Shown in pieces: positions 55,137 to 63,595 of a stretch of DNA of 64,000 nt (the first letter of the stretch is position 1; every line of letters begins with the position of its first letter). The translations under genes were made by a program, and so were the position numbers. The notes under the pieces were generated by a model that saw only the letters and a program-made list of their open reading frames with translations, made no database searches and was not told where the DNA came from. This DNA comes from Candidatus Zixiibacteriota bacterium. GTDB taxonomy: Bacteria; Zixibacteria; MSB-5A5; GN15; FEB-12. The DNA lies in assembly GCA_028289585.1 (NCBI GenBank), contig JANQPI010000010.1, positions 372,001-436,000 on the forward strand, in the 5' to 3' direction.

Positions 55137-57310
55137 TCTGCTCGGGCACGGTTCTTCCGGCCGATGCGCAGATGATGGCTGATTGGGAGACCATCGCCTC
55201 GCAGCGCACGATCCGCATGTTGACCGCGACCCCTGACACCGTCTGGGCGGTAAGCTCCGGTGGTCTGGTGGCAATCAGCGATCCCGCCCAACCACCGACA
55301 CTGTTTACCAACACCGATGGTCTCGGGGCTACCGACCTCTATGATTTCCTGATCGATGCCAATGGCGACCGGTGGGTCGCTGCAGGCGGGCGGCTCCTCC
55401 GGCAACGTAACGGACTTTGGACCGAGTATGCCTTTCGTGACACTGACAACGAGCGATTCGACGCATTGTCGTTGGCTGATGATGGCGAGTTTATCTGGGT
55501 TGGTTCGAGCCTGGGTCTGGTCCGATTCGCCAAAGAGATTGATGGTGGACAGATTCAGGCGGTCTATGATCAGTTTGGCGATCTCAATCCGAGCGTTGCC
55601 GTCAATGACGTCCAGTTGATACGCGATACGTTATGGCTGGGCACGGCAGACGGCCTTGCCTACGCACCGGCATCTAATCCGATCGCTCTTTTTGCTCCAA
55701 CGACCTGGTCATCGATCTCGCGTCGGCAATTTACAGCTCTCGGTGCCGACACCATCCGCGCTATTGGCGTTACTGACAACGGTGTCTACCTCGGGCTTCC
55801 GTCGGGGTTATTCCAATATCTCCTCCGTGGCATCGATTCGATACTGACACCTGTGGCGGGACTTGGTGGAGGCGTGTTCACTGTTGTCGTTGCGGGAGAC
55901 TCAGCCCTCGTTGGCTCTTCGACCGGACTATCGATTGTTCGTGGGACGACGGCGAACCCGCTTACGATTACGGGTCTCAACGGTGGTGTTCGTGCAGTGC
56001 TGGAGAGTGGTTCGCTGCTATGGCTGGCGACTACTGACGGTCAGCTCCTGTGGACGTTCAGTGGAACTACGACTGATTACCCGTGGCTCGGTCTTCCCAG
56101 CAATGATCTGACCGATGTCGCTCTTCTCGCCAATGGCGAGCTGCGTCCACTCGATCGCCTGGCGGGTGTCGCGCGTCCACAGGGAGAACCGAATCGTTGG
56201 GAGACGATCAGTTTCTTTCGATCTCAACAAACGAATCGATTACTTGCTACTGACGACAATCTGTTGTGGGTGGGAACGTTCGGAGCCGGTCTCATCCGTA
56301 TCGACGGTACCACCGTGACACGGTATGACTCAACCGGAACGACCCTTCGTGGGAACACCGACGGTGGCCCGAACAACTTCGTGGTGATCTTCGACCTGGT
56401 TGCCGATAACCAGTTTCTCTACACTGCCTGCTATCGTTCGTTCAATAATCACGCGATAGCGTTCGTTAACCGCTCCGACATTGATAATCCTGCGAACTGG
56501 GACTCACTCGGGACAAACAGCGGTTTGGGGGACACGTTCATTAGGTCACTCGACGTCTTTGGACCGTTCCTTGCCGTGGGGACCGAGGCGAATGGTGTCT
56601 ACATCTGCAATCTGGGTCCGGACCCGACCGATCCGTCGGACGATATTTGTCAACAATTGACAGTTGAAAACTCAGGGCTCATTTCCGATGAGGTACGCAT
56701 TCTGCGCTTCGCCGAGTCGGGCGAGCTGTGGGTAGGCACGAATTTCGGTCTATCCCGAATTGATCCCACGATCGGCGAACGGTTCTTCTCGACAGTCACG
56801 CTGCCCACTGGCTTCGGACCGGATATCACTGACATTGACATCGATAGCCGCGGCAACCTCTGGCTCGGCTCGGTCAATGGCTTGCTGCGCTTCCATCAGG
56901 AGTCGGGGACCACTGATCTTTTTACCACCGAATCATCCCCGCTGGTTTCGGATGATATCCGAGGCGTGACACTCGACGCGCTGACAGGAGATCTCTACAT
57001 AGCAACCGGGGCCGGCCTGTCGGTCCGCCGTGGTAATCTCGGTCCATTAACGACCAGTGGAGATTCACTAGTCGCTATTCCCAATCCGTACAACCCTCGC
57101 CGTGATCCACCACTCCAGTTCAATTTCGCAGGGAGTGGATCTCTCAGCATCTTTACCGTGGCGGGCGAACGGGTGTTCGGATCATCGACGTTGCAATGGG
57201 ATGGGCGAAACGAAGCGGGACGTGACGTTGTATCGGGAGTTTACATCTTTGTTATAGAGAACGAAGATGGTGTCGTTGGTCGTGGCAAAGTGCTCCTCGT
57301 ACGAGATTAA
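55094..57310 (+). CDS. secreted two-component-regulator-type beta propeller with C-terminal sorting tail
   Basis: 738 residues: signal peptide (L-L-V-F-L-C-L-I-C-S-G, cleavage after D-A-Q), then many propeller repeats of the kind W-V-G-T-x-x-G-L-x-R (e.g. W-V-G-S-S-L-G-L-V-R, W-L-G-T-A-D-G-L, W-V-G-T-N-F-G-L-S-R, W-L-G-S-V-N-G-L-L-R). Such proteins are sometimes extracellular sensors. The last 90 residues are a FlgD-like tail: I-P-N-P-Y-N-P, W-D-G-R-N-E-A-G-R-D-V-x-S-G-V-Y, ending K-V-L-L-V-R. It could go through a type IX-like path. Confidence 0.82.
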   Translation: MDRRFTTLLVFLCLICSGTVLPADAQMMADWETIASQRTIRMLTATPDTVWAVSSGGLVAISDPAQPPTLFTNTDGLGATDLYDFLIDANGDRWVAAGGRLLRQRNGLWTEYAFRDTDNERFDALSLADDGEFIWVGSSLGLVRFAKEIDGGQIQAVYDQFGDLNPSVAVNDVQLIRDTLWLGTADGLAYAPASNPIALFAPTTWSSISRRQFTALGADTIRAIGVTDNGVYLGLPSGLFQYLLRGIDSILTPVAGLGGGVFTVVVAGDSALVGSSTGLSIVRGTTANPLTITGLNGGVRAVLESGSLLWLATTDGQLLWTFSGTTTDYPWLGLPSNDLTDVALLANGELRPLDRLAGVARPQGEPNRWETISFFRSQQTNRLLATDDNLLWVGTFGAGLIRIDGTTVTRYDSTGTTLRGNTDGGPNNFVVIFDLVADNQFLYTACYRSFNNHAIAFVNRSDIDNPANWDSLGTNSGLGDTFIRSLDVFGPFLAVGTEANGVYICNLGPDPTDPSDDICQQLTVENSGLISDEVRILRFAESGELWVGTNFGLSRIDPTIGERFFSTVTLPTGFGPDITDIDIDSRGNLWLGSVNGLLRFHQESGTTDLFTTESSPLVSDDIRGVTLDALTGDLYIATGAGLSVRRGNLGPLTTSGDSLVAIPNPYNPRRDPPLQFNFAGSGSLSIFTVAGERVFGSSTLQWDGRNEAGRDVVSGVYIFVIENEDGVVGRGKVLLVRD

Positions 57311-58188
57311 TGGATCGTCAGTCACAGCCGCCTCAGCGAACGGAAGCGCCATTGGTCGAATCTCCTGGGTTCCTGTCACTTTGGAAACGCCTTGGGGGTG
57401 GAGTGATTAGCGTTCAGACAGACGGCCTCGTTGGGTCGCCGTTGACGGGTGTCAGGTTCGGAACGGGTCCGATCTCGCGGATCCAGATCGGTCCGGAAGG
57501 ACTACCCGGTGATGCCGAAGAACGACGATCCTTCGAGGACCGCCGGCGGCTTATTGAGCAGCTTAAGAGCATGTCGGCCGCGCACGTTGTGTTGTCTGAC
57601 CTCTCCGTGTGGCCAGTCGACGAACAGTGGAAGCAGCGCACAGTTGAGCAGCTTACCGTTACTCTTGATCGTTCCGATTGGGAGCCGTTCGACGCAACAC
57701 TGCGCTCCGAATGGCGACGATCTGAACGAGAAGGGGTCACGTGCGAACGGATAACCGCAGACGAAAACGACGCTGAGTGGCTTTCCTGTATTGTGAAATG
57801 GGAACGTGCGGAACGCAAAAAGCGATATCCTATCGAACTGTGGCGAGGTCTGGGTGAGCTGTCCACGGTGGACGATCGCGTGCTTCTGACGGTAGCGCGT
57901 CATCGAGATGCTATCTGTGCTGTGCACATTTACCTATTGCTTACCGATCAATTGGCCCTGCACTGGCACGGTTGGATGGATCGTGGTGCCCGCGCCGTGA
58001 AACCAGTAGTAGCGCTCCATGTTTTCAGTAACCGATTGCTTCACCAGCGGGGTTGTACGCGCGTAAGTCTTGGTGCGTCTCCGGAATCTGCGGATGGTCT
58101 CAAATCGTTCAAGGCGAAATGGGCGGATGGTACTTTGACGCAGTACATCTATCGTCTTCGTCAAGGTCTGGGTCGACTGTGGGAGTAA
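57310..58188 (+). CDS. FemAB-like/GNAT-fold acyl or aminoacyl transferase
   Basis: 292 residues with the C-terminal GNAT fold seen in FemAB relatives and Acetyltransf_6: A-V-H-I-Y-L-L-L-T-D-Q-L-A-L-H-W-H-G-W and later S-L-G-A-S-P-E-S-A-D-G-L-K-S-F-K-A-K-W. The motif G-L-x-x-F-K-x-x-W is strong for FemAB-type enzymes, which add amino acids to peptidoglycan, or amino-acyl groups to exopolysaccharide. With two glycosyltransferases after it, a sugar-decorating role is likely. It starts in TAATG after the propeller gene. Confidence 0.75.
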   Translation: MDRQSQPPQRTEAPLVESPGFLSLWKRLGGGVISVQTDGLVGSPLTGVRFGTGPISRIQIGPEGLPGDAEERRSFEDRRRLIEQLKSMSAAHVVLSDLSVWPVDEQWKQRTVEQLTVTLDRSDWEPFDATLRSEWRRSEREGVTCERITADENDAEWLSCIVKWERAERKKRYPIELWRGLGELSTVDDRVLLTVARHRDAICAVHIYLLLTDQLALHWHGWMDRGARAVKPVVALHVFSNRLLHQRGCTRVSLGASPESADGLKSFKAKWADGTLTQYIYRLRQGLGRLWE

Positions 58189-59261
58189 GTCGCGGCCTCC
58201 GAGTCTTGGTTCTGGCCGACAGCCGGGCCTACCATACTGAACGCTACGTTGAGGCCATGGCCCGCCAAGAGTGTGAGGTCCATCTCGCCTCGCTGGAGCG
58301 TGGTGAAGTTAAGCACGTGCCGCTGCCACGCCGAGGTCCGATCCGCAGTCTGCATTACTCGTTGGCAGGTCTTGATGTCCGTCGTCTCGTTGCCGAGTTG
58401 GAACCCGATGTTGTCAATCCACACTTTGCGTCGGGGTATGGCTTCACTGCCGCACTCGGTCTGGTCGGAACCACGCCACCGATCTTTCTGCATCTGTGGG
58501 GATCGGACATCCTCGTCGTACCGGAAAAGTCACGTCTTCACCGACTCAAGACACAGCGTGCCCTAGCTCGGGCCGATGCTGTGACTGCCGATTCTCGTCA
58601 TCTTTTCAACGCTGCCCGGCGGCTCTATCCATCGTTACGTGGGGAGATTATTCCCTGGGGGTTCGAACGCGAATTCTTGGATTTGCATAAGTCATCGTAT
58701 GCGCTCACTGTGCCGCTTCGCCTCATCGTTCCCCGACGGCATGAACCGATCTATAACAATATGTTCCTGTTGCGTGCTCTGGCGACGTTGCTCAACGAGG
58801 GAGCGATTCGATTGACGGTACCCAACTTCGGAACCCTGCTTGAGGATTTTCGTCGCAACGCGGAATCGATGGGCGTCAACGATCATATCGCGTACTACGA
58901 TCCGTTGCCGCGCGCGGAGTTCCTGCAGCTGATGGCTGAACACGACTGCTACCTCTCGTCAGCACGGTCCGATTCGTCCCCCGCATCGTTAATCGAAGCA
59001 ATGGCCCTGGGTTTGGTTCCAATCACCGCGGATATCCCCGGTGTGAGGGAATGGATGACTGCCGAAACGGGTTTCGTATACGAACCGTACGTCGGCGACT
59101 CGTTACGGCAGGTAATTCGCCGCCTCCTGACACGAGCCGACGATCTCGCGCCGCTGCGCCGTCATAACCTGGAGCGCGTGCGACAGGAAGCGATATTCGA
59201 GGACAACATTGCGAGCATGATCGCGATCATGCAGTCACTGGTTACCGATCCATCGCGATGA
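58179..59261 (+). CDS. family 4 glycosyltransferase
   Basis: About 360 residues, GT-B. Start L-R-V-L-V-L-A-D-S-R-A-Y-H-T-E-R-Y is typical; F-L-H-L-W-G-S-D-I and N-A-A-R-R-L-Y mark the acceptor domain. The nucleotide-sugar domain has S-A-R-S-D-S-S-P-A-S-L-I-E-A-M-A-L-G, a P-A-S-L-I-E motif in place of the usual E-x7-E. The start is GTG 58179, overlapping the FemAB-like gene by ten bases. It resembles the GT at 23967, so the two clusters may share a pathway. Confidence 0.82.
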   Translation: MGVSRGLRVLVLADSRAYHTERYVEAMARQECEVHLASLERGEVKHVPLPRRGPIRSLHYSLAGLDVRRLVAELEPDVVNPHFASGYGFTAALGLVGTTPPIFLHLWGSDILVVPEKSRLHRLKTQRALARADAVTADSRHLFNAARRLYPSLRGEIIPWGFEREFLDLHKSSYALTVPLRLIVPRRHEPIYNNMFLLRALATLLNEGAIRLTVPNFGTLLEDFRRNAESMGVNDHIAYYDPLPRAEFLQLMAEHDCYLSSARSDSSPASLIEAMALGLVPITADIPGVREWMTAETGFVYEPYVGDSLRQVIRRLLTRADDLAPLRRHNLERVRQEAIFEDNIASMIAIMQSLVTDPSR

Positions 59262-60499
59262 ATCGTGTCCTCTTGGTTACCTATTATTTTCCCCCATTGG
59301 GGATGGCCGGGATCAACCGTCCGCTTGCGCTTGCCAAATACCTTCCTCGCTATGGCTACTCGGTCGATGTTCTGACGGTCAAACCGGTTGCCTACTGGCA
59401 CTTTGAACCGGAGCTACAGGCGGAGATTGAGGCCAATGCGATTCATCGGGCTGGTTCACGCGACCCTGCGCGTTGGCTGCGCTTGATCGGCCTGACGAAG
59501 CTCTCGATGCAACGGTACGGTAAACAACGACGTACACCGATGCCGGATTCGAAGTCGGGATGGTACCGTCCGGCGGTGCGTCTGGGCCAGCGTGTTATCG
59601 ACCGCATTAATCCGGTGGCAATAATCTCGACCTCGCCACCGGTAACGGCGCATCGCATTGCCCGCGCGTTGTCGACGCAAAACCGACTTCTCTGGATTGC
59701 TGATTGGCGCGATCTCTGGGGTACACGATCAATTGACCAGACGTTTTCGAATGAACGTGACCGCAAGGCAGCGCTCGCCATTAAGCATGGAATCAACACT
59801 ACGGCGAGTGCGCAGACGGCGATCAATCAGACGATTGCCTCCTACCACGGGCCAGCCACTACGGTCATCACGAATTCGTGGGATGATGATCTCGGCGCTC
59901 GGTGGCGTCCGCCATCACGAAACCAGCCCGTGCGAATTGGGCTCCTCGGCACACTGGTATCCCCGATGACCGTGGAGCCACTCTGGCGGATGTTGAGGAC
60001 TATTCGTGATCAGTATCCGCAAGCATATGGTAACCTGCGGATCGATCAGGTTGGGAGTGATGCCGGAGGCCGTGCTCGCAATCAGGCGGAGCATTACGGA
60101 ATCGCCGATGTCGTGGACTGGCACGGGCAACTGACGCGTGCTGCAACGATTGATCTTCTCAGTGAGACTCACGGAACGTATATCGGTGTCGAAGAACGTC
60201 ATGGTGACGGATTTCTCACGGCTCGCACCTTCGATCTGATGGCGTCTGGGCGGCCACTCCTGCTTCATGCATCGGCAACGTCGGAACTCGCCCAACTGCT
60301 TGACCCGTTAGCGCGAACAACACGATTCGACAGTGAATCGGAGGCAGTTGCCGTCGATTGGTTGACCTCGCTCGCGGCACAGTCACCGACCATCGTTCCT
60401 TGTCCCGATGATGCACAGCCGTATGCCTCGTCGAAAATCGCCGGTACGTTTGCCGATATTCTTGATCGAATCGTCGACCCGACACCGTCGTTTGATTAG
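59258..60499 (+). CDS. family 4-like glycosyltransferase
   Basis: 413 residues, GT-B. The N-terminus V-L-L-V-T-Y-Y-F-P-P-L-G-M-A-G-I-N-R and H-F-E-P-E-L are typical of WbuB-like GT4 enzymes; W-I-A-D-W-R-D-L-W-G is a second mark. The C-terminal half is shorter in motifs (R-T-F-D-L-M-A-S-G-R-P-L). ATGA overlap with the previous GT. The stop overlaps that of the convergent C25 peptidase gene. Confidence 0.8.
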   Translation: MNRVLLVTYYFPPLGMAGINRPLALAKYLPRYGYSVDVLTVKPVAYWHFEPELQAEIEANAIHRAGSRDPARWLRLIGLTKLSMQRYGKQRRTPMPDSKSGWYRPAVRLGQRVIDRINPVAIISTSPPVTAHRIARALSTQNRLLWIADWRDLWGTRSIDQTFSNERDRKAALAIKHGINTTASAQTAINQTIASYHGPATTVITNSWDDDLGARWRPPSRNQPVRIGLLGTLVSPMTVEPLWRMLRTIRDQYPQAYGNLRIDQVGSDAGGRARNQAEHYGIADVVDWHGQLTRAATIDLLSETHGTYIGVEERHGDGFLTARTFDLMASGRPLLLHASATSELAQLLDPLARTTRFDSESEAVAVDWLTSLAAQSPTIVPCPDDAQPYASSKIAGTFADILDRIVDPTPSFD

Positions 60500-62742
60500 C
60501 GGATCAGAAGCATCTTATGATGCTTGCGTCCACTGATTGTTTCAAGGGTGGTGAAATAGATCCCGGTAGCAACAGGGCTTCCGCTCTCATCACGGCCGTC
60601 CCAATGGACATCATGATGACCTGCCGTCAAGCGCCGATCGACGAGAGTCCGTACTCGCTGACCAAGAAGATTGGTGACTACAAGTTCAACCGGCGTCGAC
60701 CTATCGAGAGAGAACGAGATCGTTGTCGTCGGATTGAATGGATTGGGGTAGTTACCGATGAGCGCAAAAACTGTTGGCCGGGTGGCGTCGTTGTCGACGT
60801 CAGTTGCAATGTCGGGGCGGAAGCGAGCGTAGTGTGGAGCGAATTCATCGGTGGAAACAAGAATATCTAACTCGCCTCCAGGCTCGATCGATACGGGCAA
60901 CGAGCCGCCAGCGGCCCCGATGACGAAGCTTTGGATTGGTTGATCCGCCGTCGCTATGGAAACCGTGAGTGAGCTCGACACTGTTGCGGATGACAATGGA
61001 TTGATGTGAATTGTCGCATTCTCAACCGTCACCTGGATTGGTAGTGCCTGCGGTCGATCGGTCCAGACCGAAACAGAGGGATCTCCGAAGTAGTTCTGGC
61101 CATAGATCAGATCCCGGCTGGTCGCTACGACACCGTGTGACCGATACATTGCCTCGATTGCCGGTCGGCCTGGATGGGCGAAGAGCGAGTCGATACAGGC
61201 GCGTTGAAGATGCCATGAGAGCGAGACCCAGCCCCAGCGAGAGTAGCCCACCATACCGACAAGCTGACCGCGTCCAAGCATTCGCTCGGCGATCGACGGT
61301 CCGGCACTGCCGAAGTAGTCATCGAGTTCATAGCCGCCATTGTCGCAGGCCAGCGAATAGAGCCAGCCCGGTTGATCATCAGACCCAACGGAATCGACCG
61401 AGCCGTGTTCGTGGCTGACGGTGCCCGTGATCAGGTAGGACTTGGGCCATGCGTTGATGCCTGACGACCAGACAGTAAAGGCATCAGGACGACCGTGAGC
61501 CAGAACATGAAAGATTCCGGCAGCGAGGCGATGCCCCTGGGTCAACTGGCGGGCACTAAGGTTTGTCGGTTGCGGATCGGTGCCACTTGCCTGCTCAACG
61601 GTCAACGCGGTGTCCACTCGCCAAGCCGCGGGAAACGACTGCGCAATCAGGTCGTGTTGTCCATCGCCGGGCCCATCTCGCATCTGATCCGAGGCGAAGA
61701 AGACGGTCGACTGCAGATAGTCGAGGTCTGCGAGCGCGGCGCATTCATAGCGGCGTACCGCCTCCAGGTAACGAGTGACACTGGCGCTGTCGTCCGTGGG
61801 TAGACGTCCGACCAGTAGCTGCGGAGTCAGGATCGGTTGATCGTCGTACGGCTCTCCCCAGGAGCCATCATTGTCCGCATCCCACTCTCCAAACGGTGCT
61901 GCGTAGTAGAAATCGCCGGGGATGAGATCGACAGTGTCACCGACGACGATCCGGTTGGCGTGGCTGAGCAATCGAGTTGGTACTTCGTTTTGATCCCCGA
62001 TCAAAAAAACGTATCGACCACCAGCGTGGACGTAGTCTCGCATCCGATGTTGCAGTCGTTCGGCATCATCACGGCCGGCATAGTCGGTAATCGCATCGTC
62101 GACCGTTTCGACCCTCACGGCAAAACCACCAAGCTCACGGTACCGGGCATAGGTCTTAGCGGCTTCTAACAAACGAGGCGAGGTCACGATGAGAACCTCT
62201 CGCGAGTCAGACGTGAACGGGGAGCTTAAGGCTGTTCCGGTTGCCCGCTGTCGTTCGAACTGCCGAAGGTCGACAGTGGTATCGCCAACCATGAAATCAA
62301 CCCGTTCCACCAGCCGGAACCGGGATTCAATGACGACGACCGGGAAGAGTGACAGCCTGACGTCAAGGCTATCAGGGTGTTCGGCAAGAATATGCCAGCG
62401 CCACGGCTGGGTCGGTTGATCAGGCTGGATATGGTTGTAGCGATTTTCGGAAGATGTCGCGGTTGGCGGAGGCAGTGGGATGTCCGTCAGGGGAACGGTC
62501 CTGGCTCCGGCCTGGAGAGCATCGAACAGATCCCGCGACAGGCGCAGGTAGCGGTGGTCGACTGGTATCGCCCAGCCGTTTGCCTGTGGTGCGATCTCCA
62601 GATCGGCTAGCCGGATTTCCCGCCGCTGCTCGTCGATCGTCACGATCGAGGCATCAAAGTCGCCGATCGGTCGATTCTCCGCTGTCAAGGAGGCGGTCAG
62701 GCTGAGTATCAGCCAGAATCCGCCAACGTACGTTTTCACCAT
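60496..62742 (-). CDS. gingipain-type C25 cysteine peptidase with sorting tail
   Basis: 748 residues: signal peptide (1-21), propeptide and then a C25 domain. The catalytic His416 is in F-H-V-L-A-H-G-R and Cys466 in Y-S-L-A-C-D-N-G-G. The nearby Y-F-G-D-P-S-V-S-V-W is also typical. The last 90 residues carry N-Y-P-N-P-F-N-P-T-T-T-I-S-F and a FlgD-like W-D-G-R-D-E-S-G-S-P-V-A-T-G-I-Y, ending M-L-L-I-R. PorU, the type IX sortase, also has a C25 domain, but this one has a sorting tail and so looks like a cargo protease. Its stop overlaps the convergent GT's stop. Confidence 0.85.
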   Translation of the reverse strand: MVKTYVGGFWLILSLTASLTAENRPIGDFDASIVTIDEQRREIRLADLEIAPQANGWAIPVDHRYLRLSRDLFDALQAGARTVPLTDIPLPPPTATSSENRYNHIQPDQPTQPWRWHILAEHPDSLDVRLSLFPVVVIESRFRLVERVDFMVGDTTVDLRQFERQRATGTALSSPFTSDSREVLIVTSPRLLEAAKTYARYRELGGFAVRVETVDDAITDYAGRDDAERLQHRMRDYVHAGGRYVFLIGDQNEVPTRLLSHANRIVVGDTVDLIPGDFYYAAPFGEWDADNDGSWGEPYDDQPILTPQLLVGRLPTDDSASVTRYLEAVRRYECAALADLDYLQSTVFFASDQMRDGPGDGQHDLIAQSFPAAWRVDTALTVEQASGTDPQPTNLSARQLTQGHRLAAGIFHVLAHGRPDAFTVWSSGINAWPKSYLITGTVSHEHGSVDSVGSDDQPGWLYSLACDNGGYELDDYFGSAGPSIAERMLGRGQLVGMVGYSRWGWVSLSWHLQRACIDSLFAHPGRPAIEAMYRSHGVVATSRDLIYGQNYFGDPSVSVWTDRPQALPIQVTVENATIHINPLSSATVSSSLTVSIATADQPIQSFVIGAAGGSLPVSIEPGGELDILVSTDEFAPHYARFRPDIATDVDNDATRPTVFALIGNYPNPFNPTTTISFSLDRSTPVELVVTNLLGQRVRTLVDRRLTAGHHDVHWDGRDESGSPVATGIYFTTLETISGRKHHKMLLIR

Positions 62743-63050
62743 GTCTGTGACCCCGTTTCACGCCGTTCCAGCGGAGCTAGTGCAACCCGGTCGCCGGCCA
62801 TGAACGATGGCCTAAATGATTGTTATTGAGTCGCTTAGAGGTTTAGTCGGGCTACGGGTGAGAGCCGGACTGTCGGGGCTGTCCATCGCGACAGGGGTGT
62901 GTCGGGCCTCGCTGGAAAGGGGAAAAACATTCCTTCGTATTCCGACCATCACTTCAGGTTAGCTCGTTTTCACATTTCATCTCTTGGTTCTTCCTTGTCT
63001 CGTAATCACTTACCGCGACGCTCAAGTCACGGCTCGAGAGCAAAAAACAC
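62743..63050. other. long intergenic region before the dcw cluster
   Basis: About 310 bases without a gene. It contains a perfect 6-bp inverted repeat GGCCAT gaacg ATGGCC at 62796-62812 and G-rich stretches, and must hold the start signals of the C25 gene to the left. I see no known RNA family or clear tRNA. A run from about 62840 to 62960 is rich in short stems but has no terminator. Confidence 0.4.
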
Positions 63051-63079
63051 TTGACCGGTTCGGCAAAAAATGTGATTGT
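63051..63079 (+). promoter_or_regulatory. possible dcw promoter before mraZ
   Basis: TTGACC (63051-63056), 17 bases, GATTGT (63074-63079). It sits directly before the MraZ repeats, as in known dcw promoters. Confidence 0.4.
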
Positions 63080-63080
63080 C

Positions 63081-63115
63081 TGGCTAAAATTGGGTCAAAG
63101 CGGGGGCTATTGGGT
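63081..63115 (+). promoter_or_regulatory. MraZ-binding repeats (autoregulatory operator)
   Basis: Repeats of the TGGGN type at exact 10-base steps: TGGCT (63081), TGGGT (63091), CGGGG (63101), TGGGT (63111), each separated by five bases. This is the known layout of MraZ operators. The last one ends six bases before the mraZ GTG, so MraZ would block its own transcription or initiation. Confidence 0.7.
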
Positions 63116-63121
63116 CAGTTT

Positions 63122-63595
63122 GTGACTGGATTCGTTGGCCAATACCACACGGCAATCGACGATAGCGGACGATTGCAGATTCCGTCCAAACTCCGCCAAG
63201 TGGTGGGGGAGGACGGAAAAGCGCTGCTATCGGGGCAGGTTGTCGTGACGAAGGGATTAGAGGGATGTGTTTCCCTCTTTCCGGCGGCGGAGTGGAGCCA
63301 GCTTCAGGCACGATTCGATCAGTTGAATTTCACCCAGAAAGACTATCGCTACTTCGCGCGTCGGTTCTATGCGACCGCCGGATTAGCCACCCTCGATAAG
63401 GGGGGACGAATTGTTGTTCCCGCGCAATTGCTGGCGGAGGCACGGTTGGAGAAAGAGGTCCTGATTGTCGGTGTTAACCGGTCGATCGAGCTCTGGAATG
63501 AGCAACTCTTCTCGTACTACCTCCAGCAGTTCTCGGGCAACTACGAGGAAGTAGCCGAACGGCTGTTTTCGGGAGAAGGCAACGCCCATTCCTGA
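63122..63595 (+). CDS. mraZ: transcriptional regulator MraZ
   Basis: About 157 residues with two SpoVT/AbrB-like repeats: G-Q-Y-H-T-A-I-D-D-S-G-R-L-Q-I-P-S-K-L and A-T-L-D-K-G-G-R-I-V-V-P-A-Q-L-L. MraZ represses the division/cell-wall cluster. I set the start at GTG 63122, because the conserved domain begins at once (T-G-F-V-G-Q-Y) and the repeats lie just upstream; an ATG at 62984 would put the operator inside the coding region. rsmH follows. Confidence 0.92.
   Translation: MTGFVGQYHTAIDDSGRLQIPSKLRQVVGEDGKALLSGQVVVTKGLEGCVSLFPAAEWSQLQARFDQLNFTQKDYRYFARRFYATAGLATLDKGGRIVVPAQLLAEARLEKEVLIVGVNRSIELWNEQLFSYYLQQFSGNYEEVAERLFSGEGNAHS

Noticed and set aside
58653-58670. tRNA T-loop-like GGGTTCGAAC
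   Set aside because: It is inside a glycosyltransferase coding region and has no matching acceptor, D or anticodon stems.
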